NCBI GenBank assembly: GCA_036251205.1
Contig: CP133958.1
Location: forward strand, 1,178,001-1,242,000
Origin: Orbaceae bacterium BiB
GTDB taxonomy: Bacteria; Pseudomonadota; Gammaproteobacteria; Enterobacterales; Orbaceae
DNA length: 64,000 nucleotides
Direction of reading: 5' to 3'
The notes under the pieces were generated by a model that was given only the letters and a program-made list of their open reading frames with translations, was not told the origin of the DNA and did no database searches. The first letter of the stretch is position 1, and every line of letters starts with the position of its first letter. The position numbers and the translations under genes are program-made. Positions 30,414 to 40,706 of the stretch are shown in pieces.

Positions 30414-31613
30414 ATGTCTTCTTCTATAACAATTATTGGTGCTGGTGCATCAGGTCTATTTTGTGCAAGTTTACTTGGTCAACAGGGTTTTAATGTTACC
30501 GTAATTGATAACGGTAAAAAACCTGGACGAAAAATTTTAATGTCAGGGGGAGGATTCTGTAATTTTACTAACCAAACAATTACAGCAGATAATTACCTTT
30601 CACAAAATGTCCATTTTTGTAAATCAGCGATAAAACGGTTTAGCCAATGTGACTTTATTGATTTAGTTAATCGCTATAATATTCCTTACTACGAAAAAGA
30701 ACTTGGTCAACTTTTTTGTCAGAATTCGGCACAAGATATTGTTAACATGCTGATAACTGAATGTCAAAAAGGTAGCGTCAAATTTAGTATGCAAACAGAG
30801 CTTGATGACATTGTACAAACTACATCAGGGTTTGTGCTATCAACGAATAAAGGCAAAATAGAAACCGATAAAGTCATTATTGCAACCGGTGGACTATCCA
30901 TGCCCAAACTAGGTACAACACCAATAGGTTATAAAATTGCAGAAAAATTTGCTTTACCGGTTATCCCAATCAAAGCGGGACTTGTTCCTTTCACATTGCA
31001 ACCACTATTGCTTGAACGCTTATCGCCTCTGGCCGGTATTTCAGTATTAGCTGAAGTATCGACAAATAATAAATCGTTTTTCGGCAATATTTTATTTACT
31101 CATCGAGGTTTATCGGGCCCTGCCATTTTACAAATATCAAGTTACTGGCAACCAGGTGAAGCAATTAGTATTAACCTATTACCTAACCAAAATTTAACTG
31201 ATTTTTTCACGACTCAACGTCAAGAATCAGCAAATCAACAACTCAAAAACGTATTAGCTAAGTTACTACCTAAACGATTAATTGATTGTCTAAGTCAACT
31301 AGAGATGATTGCCGATATTCCACTAAAGCAATTAAATATCAAACATCAACAAACGCTGATTGAACAATTAACTAATTGGCAGATTGTCCCCAATGGAACT
31401 GAAGGATATCGAACCGCCGAAGTAACATTAGGTGGCGTTAGTACAGAATGTTTATCATCAAAAACAATGGAAGTTAAAACGGTCAGTAACCTCTATTTTA
31501 TTGGCGAAGTAATCGATGTAACGGGCTGGCTTGGTGGTTATAATTTTCAATGGGCTTGGAGTAGTGCTTATGCCTGTGCTGAAAGTATTATTAAAACAGC
31601 AATAGTAAAATAA
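30414..31613 (+). CDS. yhiN: YhiN/HI0933-family flavoprotein
   Basis: Predicted FAD-dependent oxidoreductase (399 residues; E. coli YhiN 400) of the BaiN/HI0933 family. The dinucleotide-binding motif GAGASGLFCASLLG is at residues 8-21. The family motifs GRKILMSGGGFCNFTN (about 39-54), ATGGLSMPKLGTTPIGYKIA (about 160-179) and VTGWLGGYNFQWAWSSAYAC near the end are clear. The reaction is not established for enterobacterial members. It stands alone, with rplS convergent downstream. Confidence 0.85.
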   Translation: MSSSITIIGAGASGLFCASLLGQQGFNVTVIDNGKKPGRKILMSGGGFCNFTNQTITADNYLSQNVHFCKSAIKRFSQCDFIDLVNRYNIPYYEKELGQLFCQNSAQDIVNMLITECQKGSVKFSMQTELDDIVQTTSGFVLSTNKGKIETDKVIIATGGLSMPKLGTTPIGYKIAEKFALPVIPIKAGLVPFTLQPLLLERLSPLAGISVLAEVSTNNKSFFGNILFTHRGLSGPAILQISSYWQPGEAISINLLPNQNLTDFFTTQRQESANQQLKNVLAKLLPKRLIDCLSQLEMIADIPLKQLNIKHQQTLIEQLTNWQIVPNGTEGYRTAEVTLGGVSTECLSSKTMEVKTVSNLYFIGEVIDVTGWLGGYNFQWAWSSAYACAESIIKTAIVK

Positions 31614-31668
31614 CAGTATTAACGGTTATACAATAAATAATTTCTCTTGATATTAATATTTGATAAAC

Positions 31669-31698
31669 AAAAAAATAGCCACAAATAGTGGCTATTTT
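31669..31698 (-). terminator. Terminator after the rpsP-rimM-trmD-rplS operon
   Basis: AAAATAGCCAC/GTGGCTATTTT with a five-base loop. The A-run on the plus side gives a T-run on the minus strand, and the Ts on the right could also serve yhiN. Confidence 0.88.
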
Positions 31699-31733
31699 CT
31701 CTATATTTTAAGATTTTTAGTGAAATCGTAAAA

Positions 31734-32096
<363 letters not shown>

Positions 32097-32113
32097 CTAG
32101 ATACACTGAAATA

Positions 32114-32866
32114 CTAATCGCTCTGCTTACTGTTGTATTCTTGTTTGAACTCAGACAGTAAACGTTGCTCTTCATCAGTCAGAGCTAGATTATTTAGAAG
32201 ATCATCTCTTCTAAGCCAAGTCCGTCCTAGTGATTGTTTTAATCGCCAGCGACGAATTTCTTCATGGTGACCGGACATTAACACATCTGGCACCGCCATT
32301 CCATCTAACACTTCTGGACGGGTATAATGTGGACAATCGAGTAAACCATTTGCAAAAGAATCCTCTTCTGCCGATGCTTCATGATGTAATACACCGGGTA
32401 TAAACCGAGCAATTGCATCCATTAACACCATAGCGGGTAACTCACCACCACTGAGAACATAATCTCCGATTGACCACTCTTCATCAATTTCGGTTTGGAT
32501 TATACGCTCATCTATACCTTCATATCGACCACAGATAAGAATGATCTTATACTGTTTTGATAATTCGCAAACTCCTTGTTGCTCGAGTTTACGTCCCTGT
32601 GGAGACAGATAAATTACTTTAGTATCCTCACCCAACTGTGCTTTTGCTGCATGAATCGCATCTCGTAATGGTTGAACCATCATTAACATGCCAGGACCAC
32701 CGCCATACGGTCGTTCATCGACAGTTTTATGCTTATCATAAGCGAAATCACGTGGATTCCAATACATGACTTCCAGTAGACCATTTTTGACGGCTCTGCT
32801 TGTCACACCATAATGAGTAATTGCTTGAAACATTTCAGGAAACAGGCTAATAACGCCAATTTTCAT
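32114..32866 (-). CDS. trmD: tRNA (guanine-N1)-methyltransferase
   Basis: SPOUT-family enzyme forming m1G37 next to the anticodon (250 residues; E. coli 255). The start [26 protein letters not shown] (about 50-62) and the SAM-binding trefoil-knot segments [12 protein letters not shown] (about 111-122) and [16 protein letters not shown] (about 131-146) are all intact. Third gene of its operon, 49 bases after rimM. Confidence 0.97.
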   Translation of the reverse strand: MKIGVISLFPEMFQAITHYGVTSRAVKNGLLEVMYWNPRDFAYDKHKTVDERPYGGGPGMLMMVQPLRDAIHAAKAQLGEDTKVIYLSPQGRKLEQQGVCELSKQYKIILICGRYEGIDERIIQTEIDEEWSIGDYVLSGGELPAMVLMDAIARFIPGVLHHEASAEEDSFANGLLDCPHYTRPEVLDGMAVPDVLMSGHHEEIRRWRLKQSLGRTWLRRDDLLNNLALTDEEQRLLSEFKQEYNSKQSD

Positions 32867-32915
32867 ACTTTGTTCCTCAACTTATTCATATCGATGAATT
32901 TTAATTCATGAAGAA

Positions 32916-33443
32916 TTAAAAAGCAGGATCCCAATCTACTGTGATCTGTTTAGCCGATAAATCAACTTGCTTAATAAATTGATCTTCAACAAACGGGATC
33001 AGACGTTCTTTAGAGCCAAATACATCTTTAAGATTAGCTTTAACAACTAATACATCATTTGAACCAGTTTCCATTAGATCAATCACCTGACCTAAATCAT
33101 AACCATTAATTGTTAATACTTTGCAGCCAATTAGATCCTTCCAATAAAAATCACCTTCTTCCAAATCAGGTAACTCTTCTGCATCAACATAAATTTCAAC
33201 GTTCGTTAACGCATTTGCGTCATCACGATCATCTATGCCTTTAATTTTAACAATGGTGTCTTGGTTATGTGGCTTAAAGCTTTCAACTTCAACTTTTTGC
33301 CAAGAATCAGCTCTTTTGATATACCAAGGAGTATAATCAAAAAGATTATCCGCATCTTCAGTAAATGAAAAAACACGAAGCCAACCACGAATGCCATAAC
33401 TTGAACCAAGTTTGCCTACCACGATTAATTTTTCAGTATTCAT
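32916..33443 (-). CDS. rimM: Ribosome maturation factor RimM
   Basis: Assembly factor for the 30S head that binds S19 (175 residues). It has the N-terminal RimM barrel ([22 protein letters not shown], given here as [14 protein letters not shown]) and the C-terminal PRC barrel ([12 protein letters not shown], then [15 protein letters not shown]). Second gene of its operon, 33 bases after rpsP. Confidence 0.96.
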   Translation of the reverse strand: MNTEKLIVVGKLGSSYGIRGWLRVFSFTEDADNLFDYTPWYIKRADSWQKVEVESFKPHNQDTIVKIKGIDDRDDANALTNVEIYVDAEELPDLEEGDFYWKDLIGCKVLTINGYDLGQVIDLMETGSNDVLVVKANLKDVFGSKERLIPFVEDQFIKQVDLSAKQITVDWDPAF

Positions 33444-33476
33444 TTACATTACTCTATTGCTTTTATTCAAAATGAA

Positions 33477-33725
33477 TTAAGCAGCTTTTTGTGCTTGTTT
33501 GATCAATGAGCTAACACGATCAGATACAGTAGCACCTAAACCAACCCAGTGATTTACGCGATCAAGATCTAAACGTAATTCTTCTGCTTTACCTTGCGCA
33601 ACTGGATTAAAGAAACCAACACGCTCAATAAAACGACCATCACGTGGGTTACGGCTATCAGTCACAACGACTTGATAAAATGGACGTTTTTTAGAACCGC
33701 CACGAGCTAAACGAATAGTTACCAT
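33477..33725 (-). CDS. rpsP: 30S ribosomal protein S16
   Basis: 82 residues, as in E. coli. [20 protein letters not shown] at the N terminus and [14 protein letters not shown] are family hallmarks. First gene of the operon. Its leader is about 88 nt if the promoter at 33820-33847 is used. AGAGGAAG precedes the ATG. Confidence 0.98.
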   Translation of the reverse strand: MVTIRLARGGSKKRPFYQVVVTDSRNPRDGRFIERVGFFNPVAQGKAEELRLDLDRVNHWVGLGATVSDRVSSLIKQAQKAA

Positions 33726-33819
33726 AACTTCCTCTTAAAATTAAATTGTATTTTGCCTTATCTATTTACTGCCTTATCTATGCAATTACACAATAGTAAA
33801 ACAGAAATAAAAGCCCGAG

Positions 33820-33847
33820 AATTATACTCTTTTTTGAGTAAAGTGCA
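33820..33847 (-). promoter_or_regulatory. Sigma-70 promoter of the rpsP operon
   Basis: On the minus strand TTGCAC is followed after 16 bases by a consensus TATAAT. It faces rpsP and lies about 95 bp upstream of its start. Confidence 0.7.
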
Positions 33848-34017
33848 ATGTTTAATAGGATGAATCAACGCGAAAGGAAAGATATCATGTTCTTTTTTAA
33901 AAATCGTTAAAACATAATATTTTTTAATTGCGGTTATCTTGAGCAAAGAATTATGTACAATAGCCAAATTATTAGTTTTTATAATTATATTTTGCTGTCA
34001 GTAATAATGAGGACAAG

Positions 34018-35388
34018 ATGAGTAATCCCAATCAACCATGTGTTATCGCAAAATTCGGTGGAACAAGTGTTGCTGATTATCAAGCAATGAGTAATAGTGC
34101 CAATATTGTTATCGCTAATCCTAACGTAAAAGTTGTAGTATTGTCTGCCTCAGCGGGAGTAACTAACTTATTAGTAGCCCTTGCAGAAGGACGAGATGCG
34201 GAGATTCGCAAACAACATATCGCGAAATTGCAAGCCATTCAATACAATATTCTTGAGCAATTACCTGAAAACCCAGCACTTCGTGAAGAAATTGACCGTG
34301 TCATCAGCAATATTGCAGCCCTTTCTGAAGCGGCAAGTTTAGCTACTTCAGCAGCGCTGACCGATGAGCTAGTTTGCCACGGTGAATTAATGTCATCTCG
34401 TTTATTTGTTGAAGTATTAAAAGAAAAACAGAGAAATGCTGTCTGGTTTGATGTACGTAAGGTGATGCGAACTGACAGTAAATTTGGTAAAGCAGCACCG
34501 AAAGTTGATGAGATTAAACAACTCTGTTGTGCTCACATTAAATCATTAAACGGTTCACAAATTATTGTAACGCAAGGTTTTATTGGTAGTGAGCACACAG
34601 GTAAGACAACGACACTCGGTCGTGGAGGGAGTGATTATACTGCCGCATTATTAGGTGAAGCATTAAATGCGACTCAAATTGATATCTGGACTGATGTCGC
34701 AGGTATTTATACCACAGATCCACGAATTGCTGAGAATGCTAAACGTATTGATGATATCACCTTTGCTGAAGCAGCTGAAATGGCCACATTTGGTGCTAAA
34801 GTTCTTCATCCTGCGACCTTAGTCCCCGCTGTACGCAGCAATATTCCCGTATTTGTTGGATCAAGTAAAGCACCTCATGATGGCGGAACTATTGTATATA
34901 ATGCACATAGTATTAAATCAGAATTACCATTATTTAGAGCCGTAACACTACGTCGTAAACAGACACTATTAACCTTAAATAGTCTTAATATGTTACATGC
35001 TCAAGGTTTTTTAGCTAATGTATTTGCTATTCTTGCTAAACATAATATTTCGGTTGATTTAGTCACGACCTCTGAAGTCAGTATTGCCGTCACCATTGAT
35101 ACTGCAGGCACCAATACGGATGGTAGCAGTTTATTGACTAAAGAGTTACTTGATGAACTGTCTAAAGTATGTTGTGTTGAAGTACAAGAAGATTTAGCCC
35201 TAGTTGCGATTATTGGTAATAACTTAACGACAACAAAAGGCATGACTAAACAAATTTTTGGTCAACTGGAACAATTTAGTGTTCGTTTAGCTTGTTTTGG
35301 TGCAAGCACACATAATATTTGTTTTTTAGTTAAGGCTCATGATGCCGAAAATATTGTTAAAATACTACATAAAACAATATTTGAGTAA
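34018..35388 (+). CDS. lysC: Lysine-sensitive aspartate kinase III
   Basis: Phosphorylates aspartate, the first step towards lysine, threonine and methionine. 456 residues (E. coli LysC 449). The kinase domain has KFGGTSVADY (about 12-21), a catalytic region TLGRGGSDYTAALL (about 200-213) and FGAKVLHPATL (about 260). Two C-terminal ACT domains follow (LTLNSLNMLHAQGFLANVF, SVDLVTTSEVS). It is unfused (no homoserine dehydrogenase), and its sequence fits the lysine-regulated isoform. AGGACAAG precedes the ATG. The space to the divergent rpsP promoter is only about 170 bp. Confidence 0.95.
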   Translation: MSNPNQPCVIAKFGGTSVADYQAMSNSANIVIANPNVKVVVLSASAGVTNLLVALAEGRDAEIRKQHIAKLQAIQYNILEQLPENPALREEIDRVISNIAALSEAASLATSAALTDELVCHGELMSSRLFVEVLKEKQRNAVWFDVRKVMRTDSKFGKAAPKVDEIKQLCCAHIKSLNGSQIIVTQGFIGSEHTGKTTTLGRGGSDYTAALLGEALNATQIDIWTDVAGIYTTDPRIAENAKRIDDITFAEAAEMATFGAKVLHPATLVPAVRSNIPVFVGSSKAPHDGGTIVYNAHSIKSELPLFRAVTLRRKQTLLTLNSLNMLHAQGFLANVFAILAKHNISVDLVTTSEVSIAVTIDTAGTNTDGSSLLTKELLDELSKVCCVEVQEDLALVAIIGNNLTTTKGMTKQIFGQLEQFSVRLACFGASTHNICFLVKAHDAENIVKILHKTIFE

Positions 35389-35399
35389 TTAGTGTTTTG

Positions 35400-35423
35400 A
35401 TCAATGGGAATATTCCCATTGAT
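35400..35423. terminator. Perfect 24-bp inverted repeat after lysC
   Basis: The two 12-base halves, ATCAATGGGAAT and its reverse complement, abut with no spacer, twelve bases after the lysC stop. In RNA it would fold with GGGAATATTCCC at the tip. There is no long U-run, so it could be a terminator or a protein-binding palindrome. Confidence 0.55.
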
Positions 35424-35588
35424 TAGTTATCGTCAATGCTAACAAGTAGATCAGTATTAAAACTAATCTTATTAACTAAATTGCTTAAGTGTAATTAATT
35501 GAGTTGAAATAAATTGCTCTTATTGACTTAGACTAAATACATGAAAAAATCGAGAAATCGCAATCAATAACACAATAAGGACAAGATA

Positions 35589-35831
35589 ATGGGAATTTTA
35601 AGTTGGATTATTTTGGGATTAATTGCTGGCTGGATAGCGAAGTTTTTTATGCCAATTAACGGTGGGCTTATAAAAACATTAGTATTAGGCGTTATTGGTG
35701 CAATTGTTGGAGGTTATATTAGTACATTTTTCGGCCTAGGCAGTGTAACTGGTTTGAACTTATTTAGTCTAATTATTGCCGTACTTGGCGCTGTTTTAGT
35801 TATCTTCGTTTTTCGTTGGCTCACAAAATAA
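35589..35831 (+). CDS. GlsB/YeaQ/YmgE-family small membrane protein
   Basis: 80-residue protein of the transglycosylase-associated family, with three hydrophobic segments (about 2-17, 27-47, 56-76). GWIAKFFMP and GVIGAIVGGYI are characteristic. Members are linked to general stress responses, but their function is unknown. AGGACAAG lies 7 bases before the ATG. It is monocistronic with a terminator. Confidence 0.85.
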   Translation: MGILSWIILGLIAGWIAKFFMPINGGLIKTLVLGVIGAIVGGYISTFFGLGSVTGLNLFSLIIAVLGAVLVIFVFRWLTK

Positions 35832-35837
35832 TCACCG

Positions 35838-35860
35838 CCTAGCTTTTGCTAGGTATTCTT
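35838..35860 (+). terminator. Terminator after the GlsB-like gene
   Basis: CCTAGC/GCTAGG stem with a TTTT loop, then T-rich sequence, six bases after the stop. Confidence 0.75.
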
Positions 35861-36008
35861 ATCGTTTTACTCTTTTCTACTTATTCTATTTTAGCTATCC
35901 AAGATCAGAATACAATTTTGCTAATTAACTGATATAAGTAATTTCACCCTATGCAAATTTTTGTTATATTAATAACTAATATAAACCGAATCAAACAAGT
36001 AGATCACA

Positions 36009-37403
36009 ATGCTAAAAATCTTCAATACCTTAACACGAGAAAAAGAGTTATTTAAACCAATTCATGCTAATAAAGTGAATATGTATGTGTGCGGTATTAC
36101 TATTTATGATTTGTGCCATATTGGTCACGGTAGAACCTTCGTTGCGTTTGATGTGATAACCCGTTATTTACGCTTTTTAGGTTATGATTTGACTTATGTT
36201 CGTAATATTACTGATGTTGATGATAAAATAATCAAGCGTTCATTAGAGAATGGTGAAACCTGCGACGATCTAACGGGTCGCATGTTAGTCGAAATGTATA
36301 CCGATTTTGATGCATTAAACATTCAACGCCCAGATAGTGAACCGCGTGCAACACGCCATATTCCACAAATTATTGCACTTGTAGAAAAATTACTAACGAA
36401 AGAACACGCTTATATCGCTAGTAATGGCGATGTTATGTTTGCGGTAGATAGCGATCCTTCTTACGGTATTTTATCTAGACAAAACTTAGAACAGTTACAA
36501 GCGGGTGCCCGCGTTGATGTTGTTGATGTTAAACGAAATCCAATGGACTTTGTATTATGGAAAATGTCTAAACCCAATGAACCAAGTTGGGATTCCCCTT
36601 GGGGTAAAGGTCGACCCGGTTGGCATATTGAATGTTCGGCAATGAACTGTCATGAGCTCGGTCAACATTTTGATATTCATGGTGGTGGTTCAGATTTAAT
36701 GTTTCCTCATCATGAAAATGAGATAGCCCAATCAACATGTGCCCACGATGGCGAATATGTCAACTATTGGATGCATTCTGGTATGGTGATGGTTGACCAA
36801 GAAAAAATGTCGAAATCATTAGGTAACTTTTTCACTATTCGTGATGTATTAAAACATTATGATGCTGAAACCGTACGCTACTTCTTATTATCAGCACACT
36901 ATCGTAGTCAGCTCAATTATACTGAAGATAATTTGAAACAAGCTAGAATCGCATTAGAACGTTTATATACGGCATTACGTGATACTGATGCAAAGACACC
37001 TCATACAACCCCTGATAGTAACTATTACCGTGATTTTTGTCAGGCAATGGATGATGATTTCAATACACCAGAAGCTTATTCAGTACTTTTTGAATTAGCG
37101 CGTGAAATTAATAAAGCTAAAGCCGAAAATGATAAGCAACTTGCTAACGAACTAGCAGCGGAATTACGTCACTTAGCAAAAGTGTTAGGTTTACTTGAGC
37201 AAGATCCTATACACTTTTTGCAAAGCACACACCAAGATGATGTTGATGTAGCTAAAATTGAAGCTTTAATTAAACAACGTAACGATGCTCGAGCAACTAA
37301 AAACTGGGCACTTGCCGATAATGCACGTGATCAATTGAATGCCATGAATATTGTATTAGAAGATGGCCCAAGTGGTACCGTTTGGCGTAAAAAAAGTGTT
37401 TAA
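36009..37403 (+). CDS. cysS: Cysteinyl-tRNA synthetase
   Basis: Class I aminoacyl-tRNA synthetase charging tRNA-Cys (464 residues; E. coli 461). HIGH-type motif HIGHGRT is at about 36-42 and KMSKS at about 266-270. Zinc ligands include the Cys in YVCGITIYD (about 28) and in the block [33 protein letters not shown] is conserved. The C-terminal DALR and anticodon-binding regions are complete. A strong terminator follows. Confidence 0.97.
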   Translation: MLKIFNTLTREKELFKPIHANKVNMYVCGITIYDLCHIGHGRTFVAFDVITRYLRFLGYDLTYVRNITDVDDKIIKRSLENGETCDDLTGRMLVEMYTDFDALNIQRPDSEPRATRHIPQIIALVEKLLTKEHAYIASNGDVMFAVDSDPSYGILSRQNLEQLQAGARVDVVDVKRNPMDFVLWKMSKPNEPSWDSPWGKGRPGWHIECSAMNCHELGQHFDIHGGGSDLMFPHHENEIAQSTCAHDGEYVNYWMHSGMVMVDQEKMSKSLGNFFTIRDVLKHYDAETVRYFLLSAHYRSQLNYTEDNLKQARIALERLYTALRDTDAKTPHTTPDSNYYRDFCQAMDDDFNTPEAYSVLFELAREINKAKAENDKQLANELAAELRHLAKVLGLLEQDPIHFLQSTHQDDVDVAKIEALIKQRNDARATKNWALADNARDQLNAMNIVLEDGPSGTVWRKKSV

Positions 37404-37409
37404 TCATAA

Positions 37410-37440
37410 AATATAGCGTCTTTTAAGACGCTATATTATT
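37410..37440 (+). terminator. Terminator after cysS
   Basis: AATATAGCGTCTT/AAGACGCTATATT, a 13-bp perfect stem with a two-base loop in register, then ATT. Confidence 0.85.
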
Positions 37441-37446
37441 ACACAG

Positions 37447-37491
37447 TTTTCGTTATAATCTTGCTGTGATATATCATTATAGTGTAAAAAA
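37447..37491 (+). repeat. Dispersed ~45-bp repeat, copy C (after cysS)
   Basis: TTTTCGTTATAATC, then TTGCTGTGATATATCATTA, then TAGTGTAAAAAA. It aligns without gaps to copies A, B and D and starts 43 bases after the cysS stop, just past the terminator. Confidence 0.7.
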
Positions 37492-37521
37492 TAGTTATCA
37501 ATCAGAAAAAATATTACAGTA

Positions 37522-37947
37522 CTAATCACGAATAATATGATCAGCCCAGTGAATTACATCTTTTTCATAAACGATACGATTTCTCACTGAGATTCGCTTT
37601 TTATGCATCATCTCTTTACTACCCGTCACTAATGGATGCCACTGGGGAAGTGTTTTATGCTCTTGAAAATAACGATAACTACAAGTAAGCGGCAACCACT
37701 CAATTGTTAATAGATTTTCTCGATTGAGTTTAATACAATCGGGTTCATACTTAAAACGATCAACATAATGACGACATTGGCACGTCTTACTATCAAGCAA
37801 GTTACAAGCCACATTGGTATATAAAATTTCATCAGTATCTTCATCGATTAATTTATTTAAACAACACTGGCCACAACCATCGCATAACTGTTCCCATTCA
37901 GAGTCAGTCAATTCATCTAATGTCTTATTTTGCCAAAATTCTATCAT
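37522..37947 (-). CDS. ycgN: YcgN-family cysteine-cluster protein
   Basis: 141-residue cytoplasmic protein of the UPF0260/YkgJ-like family. The cysteine clusters are [12 protein letters not shown] (about 22-33), [16 protein letters not shown] and EPDCIKL, with CSYR later; they probably bind metal. Blocks [12 protein letters not shown] and [13 protein letters not shown] match E. coli YcgN. The function is unknown. It is last in a minus-strand run with mltB, ycgL and an MFS gene; E. coli also keeps ycgL and ycgN close together. Confidence 0.88.
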   Translation of the reverse strand: MIEFWQNKTLDELTDSEWEQLCDGCGQCCLNKLIDEDTDEILYTNVACNLLDSKTCQCRHYVDRFKYEPDCIKLNRENLLTIEWLPLTCSYRYFQEHKTLPQWHPLVTGSKEMMHKKRISVRNRIVYEKDVIHWADHIIRD

Positions 37948-37972
37948 AATTAATTGATTGCCTTTATCTGTA

Positions 37973-39028
37973 TTACTTATTACTCATATTGATGGTGCTA
38001 TCGGTTAAACTATCAGCTAGCATACCAACACTTACTGCAAAATAATAGGAACGATTCCAATGCATCAATGTTCTAAAATTATTAGAAACAAGATAACCCT
38101 CGCCACTATCGACATCAGGAATGACTATCCAAGCTTTATTTATACCGGCAGGCTTAGCTTTATTATCGATAAAAGTGACACCCATTTTTAACCATTCTGA
38201 TACATTACGTGACTTATCATTTTCTAATCCAGCTAATTGAGTATCAAAATTACTAGGAAGCTTAATTTTATTACCCCAACTCTGTTTAGCATCCCAACCT
38301 ACAGTAGCTAAATAATTACCTGTTGAAGCAAATATATCAGACATATTATTCCAGATATCAATAACACCATCCCCGTCACCATCTAACCCGTAGGTTAAAT
38401 AGGATGATGGCATAAATTGATTTTGTCCCATCGCGCCAGCCCAAGAACCTTTAAATTGAGATTTTTCAATATGACCATTCTGTAAGATAGTGAGTGCGGC
38501 AATCAGTTCTTTTACAAAAAAGGCTTCACGTCGCCCATCAAAAGCAAGCGTTGATAAGGCCGAAATAATATCTTCTTTACCTTGATATTTACCATAACCA
38601 CTCTCAACACCCCATAACGCTAAAATATAAGTTTCAGGTATCTTAGTTAGTAAAGTTGCATGATGAATTTGAGAATAATATTGTGAATACTTCTCTTGTG
38701 CTAATTGAACTCTAGCTGGTGAAACAGCTCGAAATAAATATTCATCGAGTGTTACTTTTTTTTCTGGTTGATTTTTATCAGCCTGTACAACTCGTTCAAT
38801 ATAATAGACATCTTTAAATGCAAGATTTATCGTGTCATCATTGATACCTTGCCGTTTAGCATAAGTTTTTAATGCTTTCACATAGTCAGTAAAATTACTT
38901 TCATCTCTTGATTTATCAAAATTAACTACCGAAGAGTGTGTAACTTCTGGTTGATGAGAAACCTGGTTTGAACAACCCCATATCACATAAGCCGAGCTAC
39001 ATAACACTAAGACTCTAAGTAATTTCAT
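37973..39028 (-). CDS. mltB: Membrane-bound lytic murein transglycosylase B
   Basis: Outer-membrane lipoprotein cleaving glycan strands of peptidoglycan to 1,6-anhydromuropeptides (351 residues; E. coli 361). A signal peptide ends in a lipobox with Cys19 (VIWGC). The catalytic Glu142 is in [12 protein letters not shown], and [19 protein letters not shown] marks the MltB fold. It lies 39 bases after ycgL and 25 before ycgN. Trp at the lipobox -2 position is unusual. Confidence 0.92.
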   Translation of the reverse strand: MKLLRVLVLCSSAYVIWGCSNQVSHQPEVTHSSVVNFDKSRDESNFTDYVKALKTYAKRQGINDDTINLAFKDVYYIERVVQADKNQPEKKVTLDEYLFRAVSPARVQLAQEKYSQYYSQIHHATLLTKIPETYILALWGVESGYGKYQGKEDIISALSTLAFDGRREAFFVKELIAALTILQNGHIEKSQFKGSWAGAMGQNQFMPSSYLTYGLDGDGDGVIDIWNNMSDIFASTGNYLATVGWDAKQSWGNKIKLPSNFDTQLAGLENDKSRNVSEWLKMGVTFIDNKAKPAGINKAWIVIPDVDSGEGYLVSNNFRTLMHWNRSYYFAVSVGMLADSLTDSTINMSNK

Positions 39029-39067
39029 AAAGATATCCTTTTCTGACTACTGCTTTTTAATAAGCTT

Positions 39068-39328
39068 TTATTGCGATATTGAGACATAAAAATCATCATC
39101 TTTTAACATTTGGACAAAAAAGCCATCATTTTTAATACGCTCTTCAATTTCATCTGACGTCCCAACAACAAATTTACGTTTACCATCAAGTAACACTTTC
39201 ATGGCAAACATTGGCTGACCAAATGCTTTCATCAACACATCAGGTACTTGAGAAAAATCATTCTCTTTAGCAATATATAGATAACTATTCTCTTTTTTAG
39301 GACTACGGTAAATATAACACCACATCAT
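39068..39328 (-). CDS. ycgL: YcgL-domain small protein
   Basis: 86-residue cytoplasmic protein (DUF709/YcgL). Recognisable blocks are CYIYRSPKKENSYLYI, FSQVPDVLMKAFGQP and LLDGKRKFV. The E. coli protein is 108 residues; here the C-terminal tail is shorter. Function unknown. It lies between the MFS gene (16 bases upstream) and mltB. Confidence 0.82.
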   Translation of the reverse strand: MMWCYIYRSPKKENSYLYIAKENDFSQVPDVLMKAFGQPMFAMKVLLDGKRKFVVGTSDEIEERIKNDGFFVQMLKDDDFYVSISQ

Positions 39329-39344
39329 CTCTATTTTATCCTTT

Positions 39345-40580
39345 TTACTTTCTTTTCTCGCCTTTTATCTCTTGATAAAAAGCAATCATTGCAGTTAGCA
39401 CCATAAAAATGGCTGCAGACCAGAATATTCCTCGTGGGTGATTTTGATCAAGTAACCAACCAAATAATATTGGTCCGATAGTGCCGCCCACATTAAAACC
39501 CGTTGAAACAATCCCAAACACTCGTCCTTCTGAACCTTTTGGGGCAATATTTCGGACTAGCATATCTCGTGATGGGGCAATAATACCAGATAGAAAACCC
39601 ATCATACCAATAAGTAAGGTAATAACAATAGTCGATGAGATTGGTGATGTTGCAATTATTAACGCAATTAAAGCGGTAATAACTAAAGCGCCCGTTGCAA
39701 TTAAACCATGACGTTTAGAATAGTCCGCAAGTTGCCCACCAACTAACACCCCAACTGAACTTGTAATTAAAAAGGCAGTTAGTGCAATATTGGCATCATC
39801 CAATGAAATACCGTAACCTTTAATTAATGCTGATACTGAAAAGTTTTGAATCGAACCACCACTTAAACTTAACAATAAAAACAGCACAAACATCGAGAAA
39901 ATAGCCGGCGTAATCAGCGGTAATCTTTTAACCTTGGTTGTTTGTACAGTTTTATCAATAGATTGTTTATCTTGCTGTGATTTATTTTGTTCATTGCTAG
40001 CTTTGGGAATTAAAATAAGGGCAGCTATTAAACCAATAACGCCGCTAACGATAAATGCCATATTAACATTATAAAATGAACTAACCGTTAGCATTAACGT
40101 CGGTGTTATAGCAAAACCGACAAAACCACTAAAAGTATGTAGCGAGAAAGCCCGCCCCATTTTTTTCTCTATTACATTTTGCGATAAAATAGCATAATCA
40201 GCGGGATGGTACACTGCATTGGCAAGTCCAGCTATTGCCATCGCAATAATTAACCAGATATAATGATTAATGAAGCCAAGTGATAAAAAGCTTAAGCTAC
40301 CAATAATTAATCCAACAATTAGTACTCGCTTGGGGCCTAATTTGTCGACAAAAATCCCTACAGGCGCCTGTACCACCGCAGAGACAATATTAAAAACACT
40401 GATTGCAAAGCCAATTTTAATAAAATCAATATCTTGTCTAGTCATCAACATAACGGGCATTAATATTGGCAATACTAGCATATGGATATGACTAATAAGA
40501 TGCGTAATACAAATTTGTGATAGTAGTGATAATCTGGGTAATTTCATCATTGTGTAATCATTGAATGGCAAGTAAAGCAT
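39345..40580 (-). CDS. Major facilitator superfamily transporter
   Basis: Inner-membrane carrier (411 residues) with 12 predicted helices in two halves, separated by a polar loop around residues 203-225 (NEQNKSQQDKQS). MFS loop 2-3 motif GIFVDKLGPKRVLI is at about 75-88. ANAVYHPADYAILSQ and RAFSLHTFSGFVGFAITP resemble the fosmidomycin-resistance (Fsr) type, but I cannot assign a substrate. The ATG at 40580 lacks a clear ribosome-binding site; an ATG further in (MMKLPR) may be the real start. First gene of the run to ycgN. Confidence 0.8.
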   Translation of the reverse strand: MLYLPFNDYTMMKLPRLSLLSQICITHLISHIHMLVLPILMPVMLMTRQDIDFIKIGFAISVFNIVSAVVQAPVGIFVDKLGPKRVLIVGLIIGSLSFLSLGFINHYIWLIIAMAIAGLANAVYHPADYAILSQNVIEKKMGRAFSLHTFSGFVGFAITPTLMLTVSSFYNVNMAFIVSGVIGLIAALILIPKASNEQNKSQQDKQSIDKTVQTTKVKRLPLITPAIFSMFVLFLLLSLSGGSIQNFSVSALIKGYGISLDDANIALTAFLITSSVGVLVGGQLADYSKRHGLIATGALVITALIALIIATSPISSTIVITLLIGMMGFLSGIIAPSRDMLVRNIAPKGSEGRVFGIVSTGFNVGGTIGPILFGWLLDQNHPRGIFWSAAIFMVLTAMIAFYQEIKGEKRK

Positions 40581-40662
40581 TAAAATAACAGTGTATCAGA
40601 TTAACACAATCTATCGTATTTGATAAACTTGAATTCAAAAAATAATAGCTCAAACTAAATAA

Positions 40663-40687
40663 TAAAAAGGCGGGAAATACCCGCCTT
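40663..40687 (-). terminator. Terminator after kdgK
   Basis: AAGGCGGG/CCCGCCTT with a five-base loop and TTTTT on the minus strand. Confidence 0.88.
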
Positions 40688-40706
40688 AATAGTTTAAATA
40701 GATCGC

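Noticed and set aside
33758-33967. 69-codon minus-strand ORF between rpsP and lysC
   Set aside because: It contains the strong rpsP promoter, has no ribosome-binding site and no recognisable sequence; likely chance.
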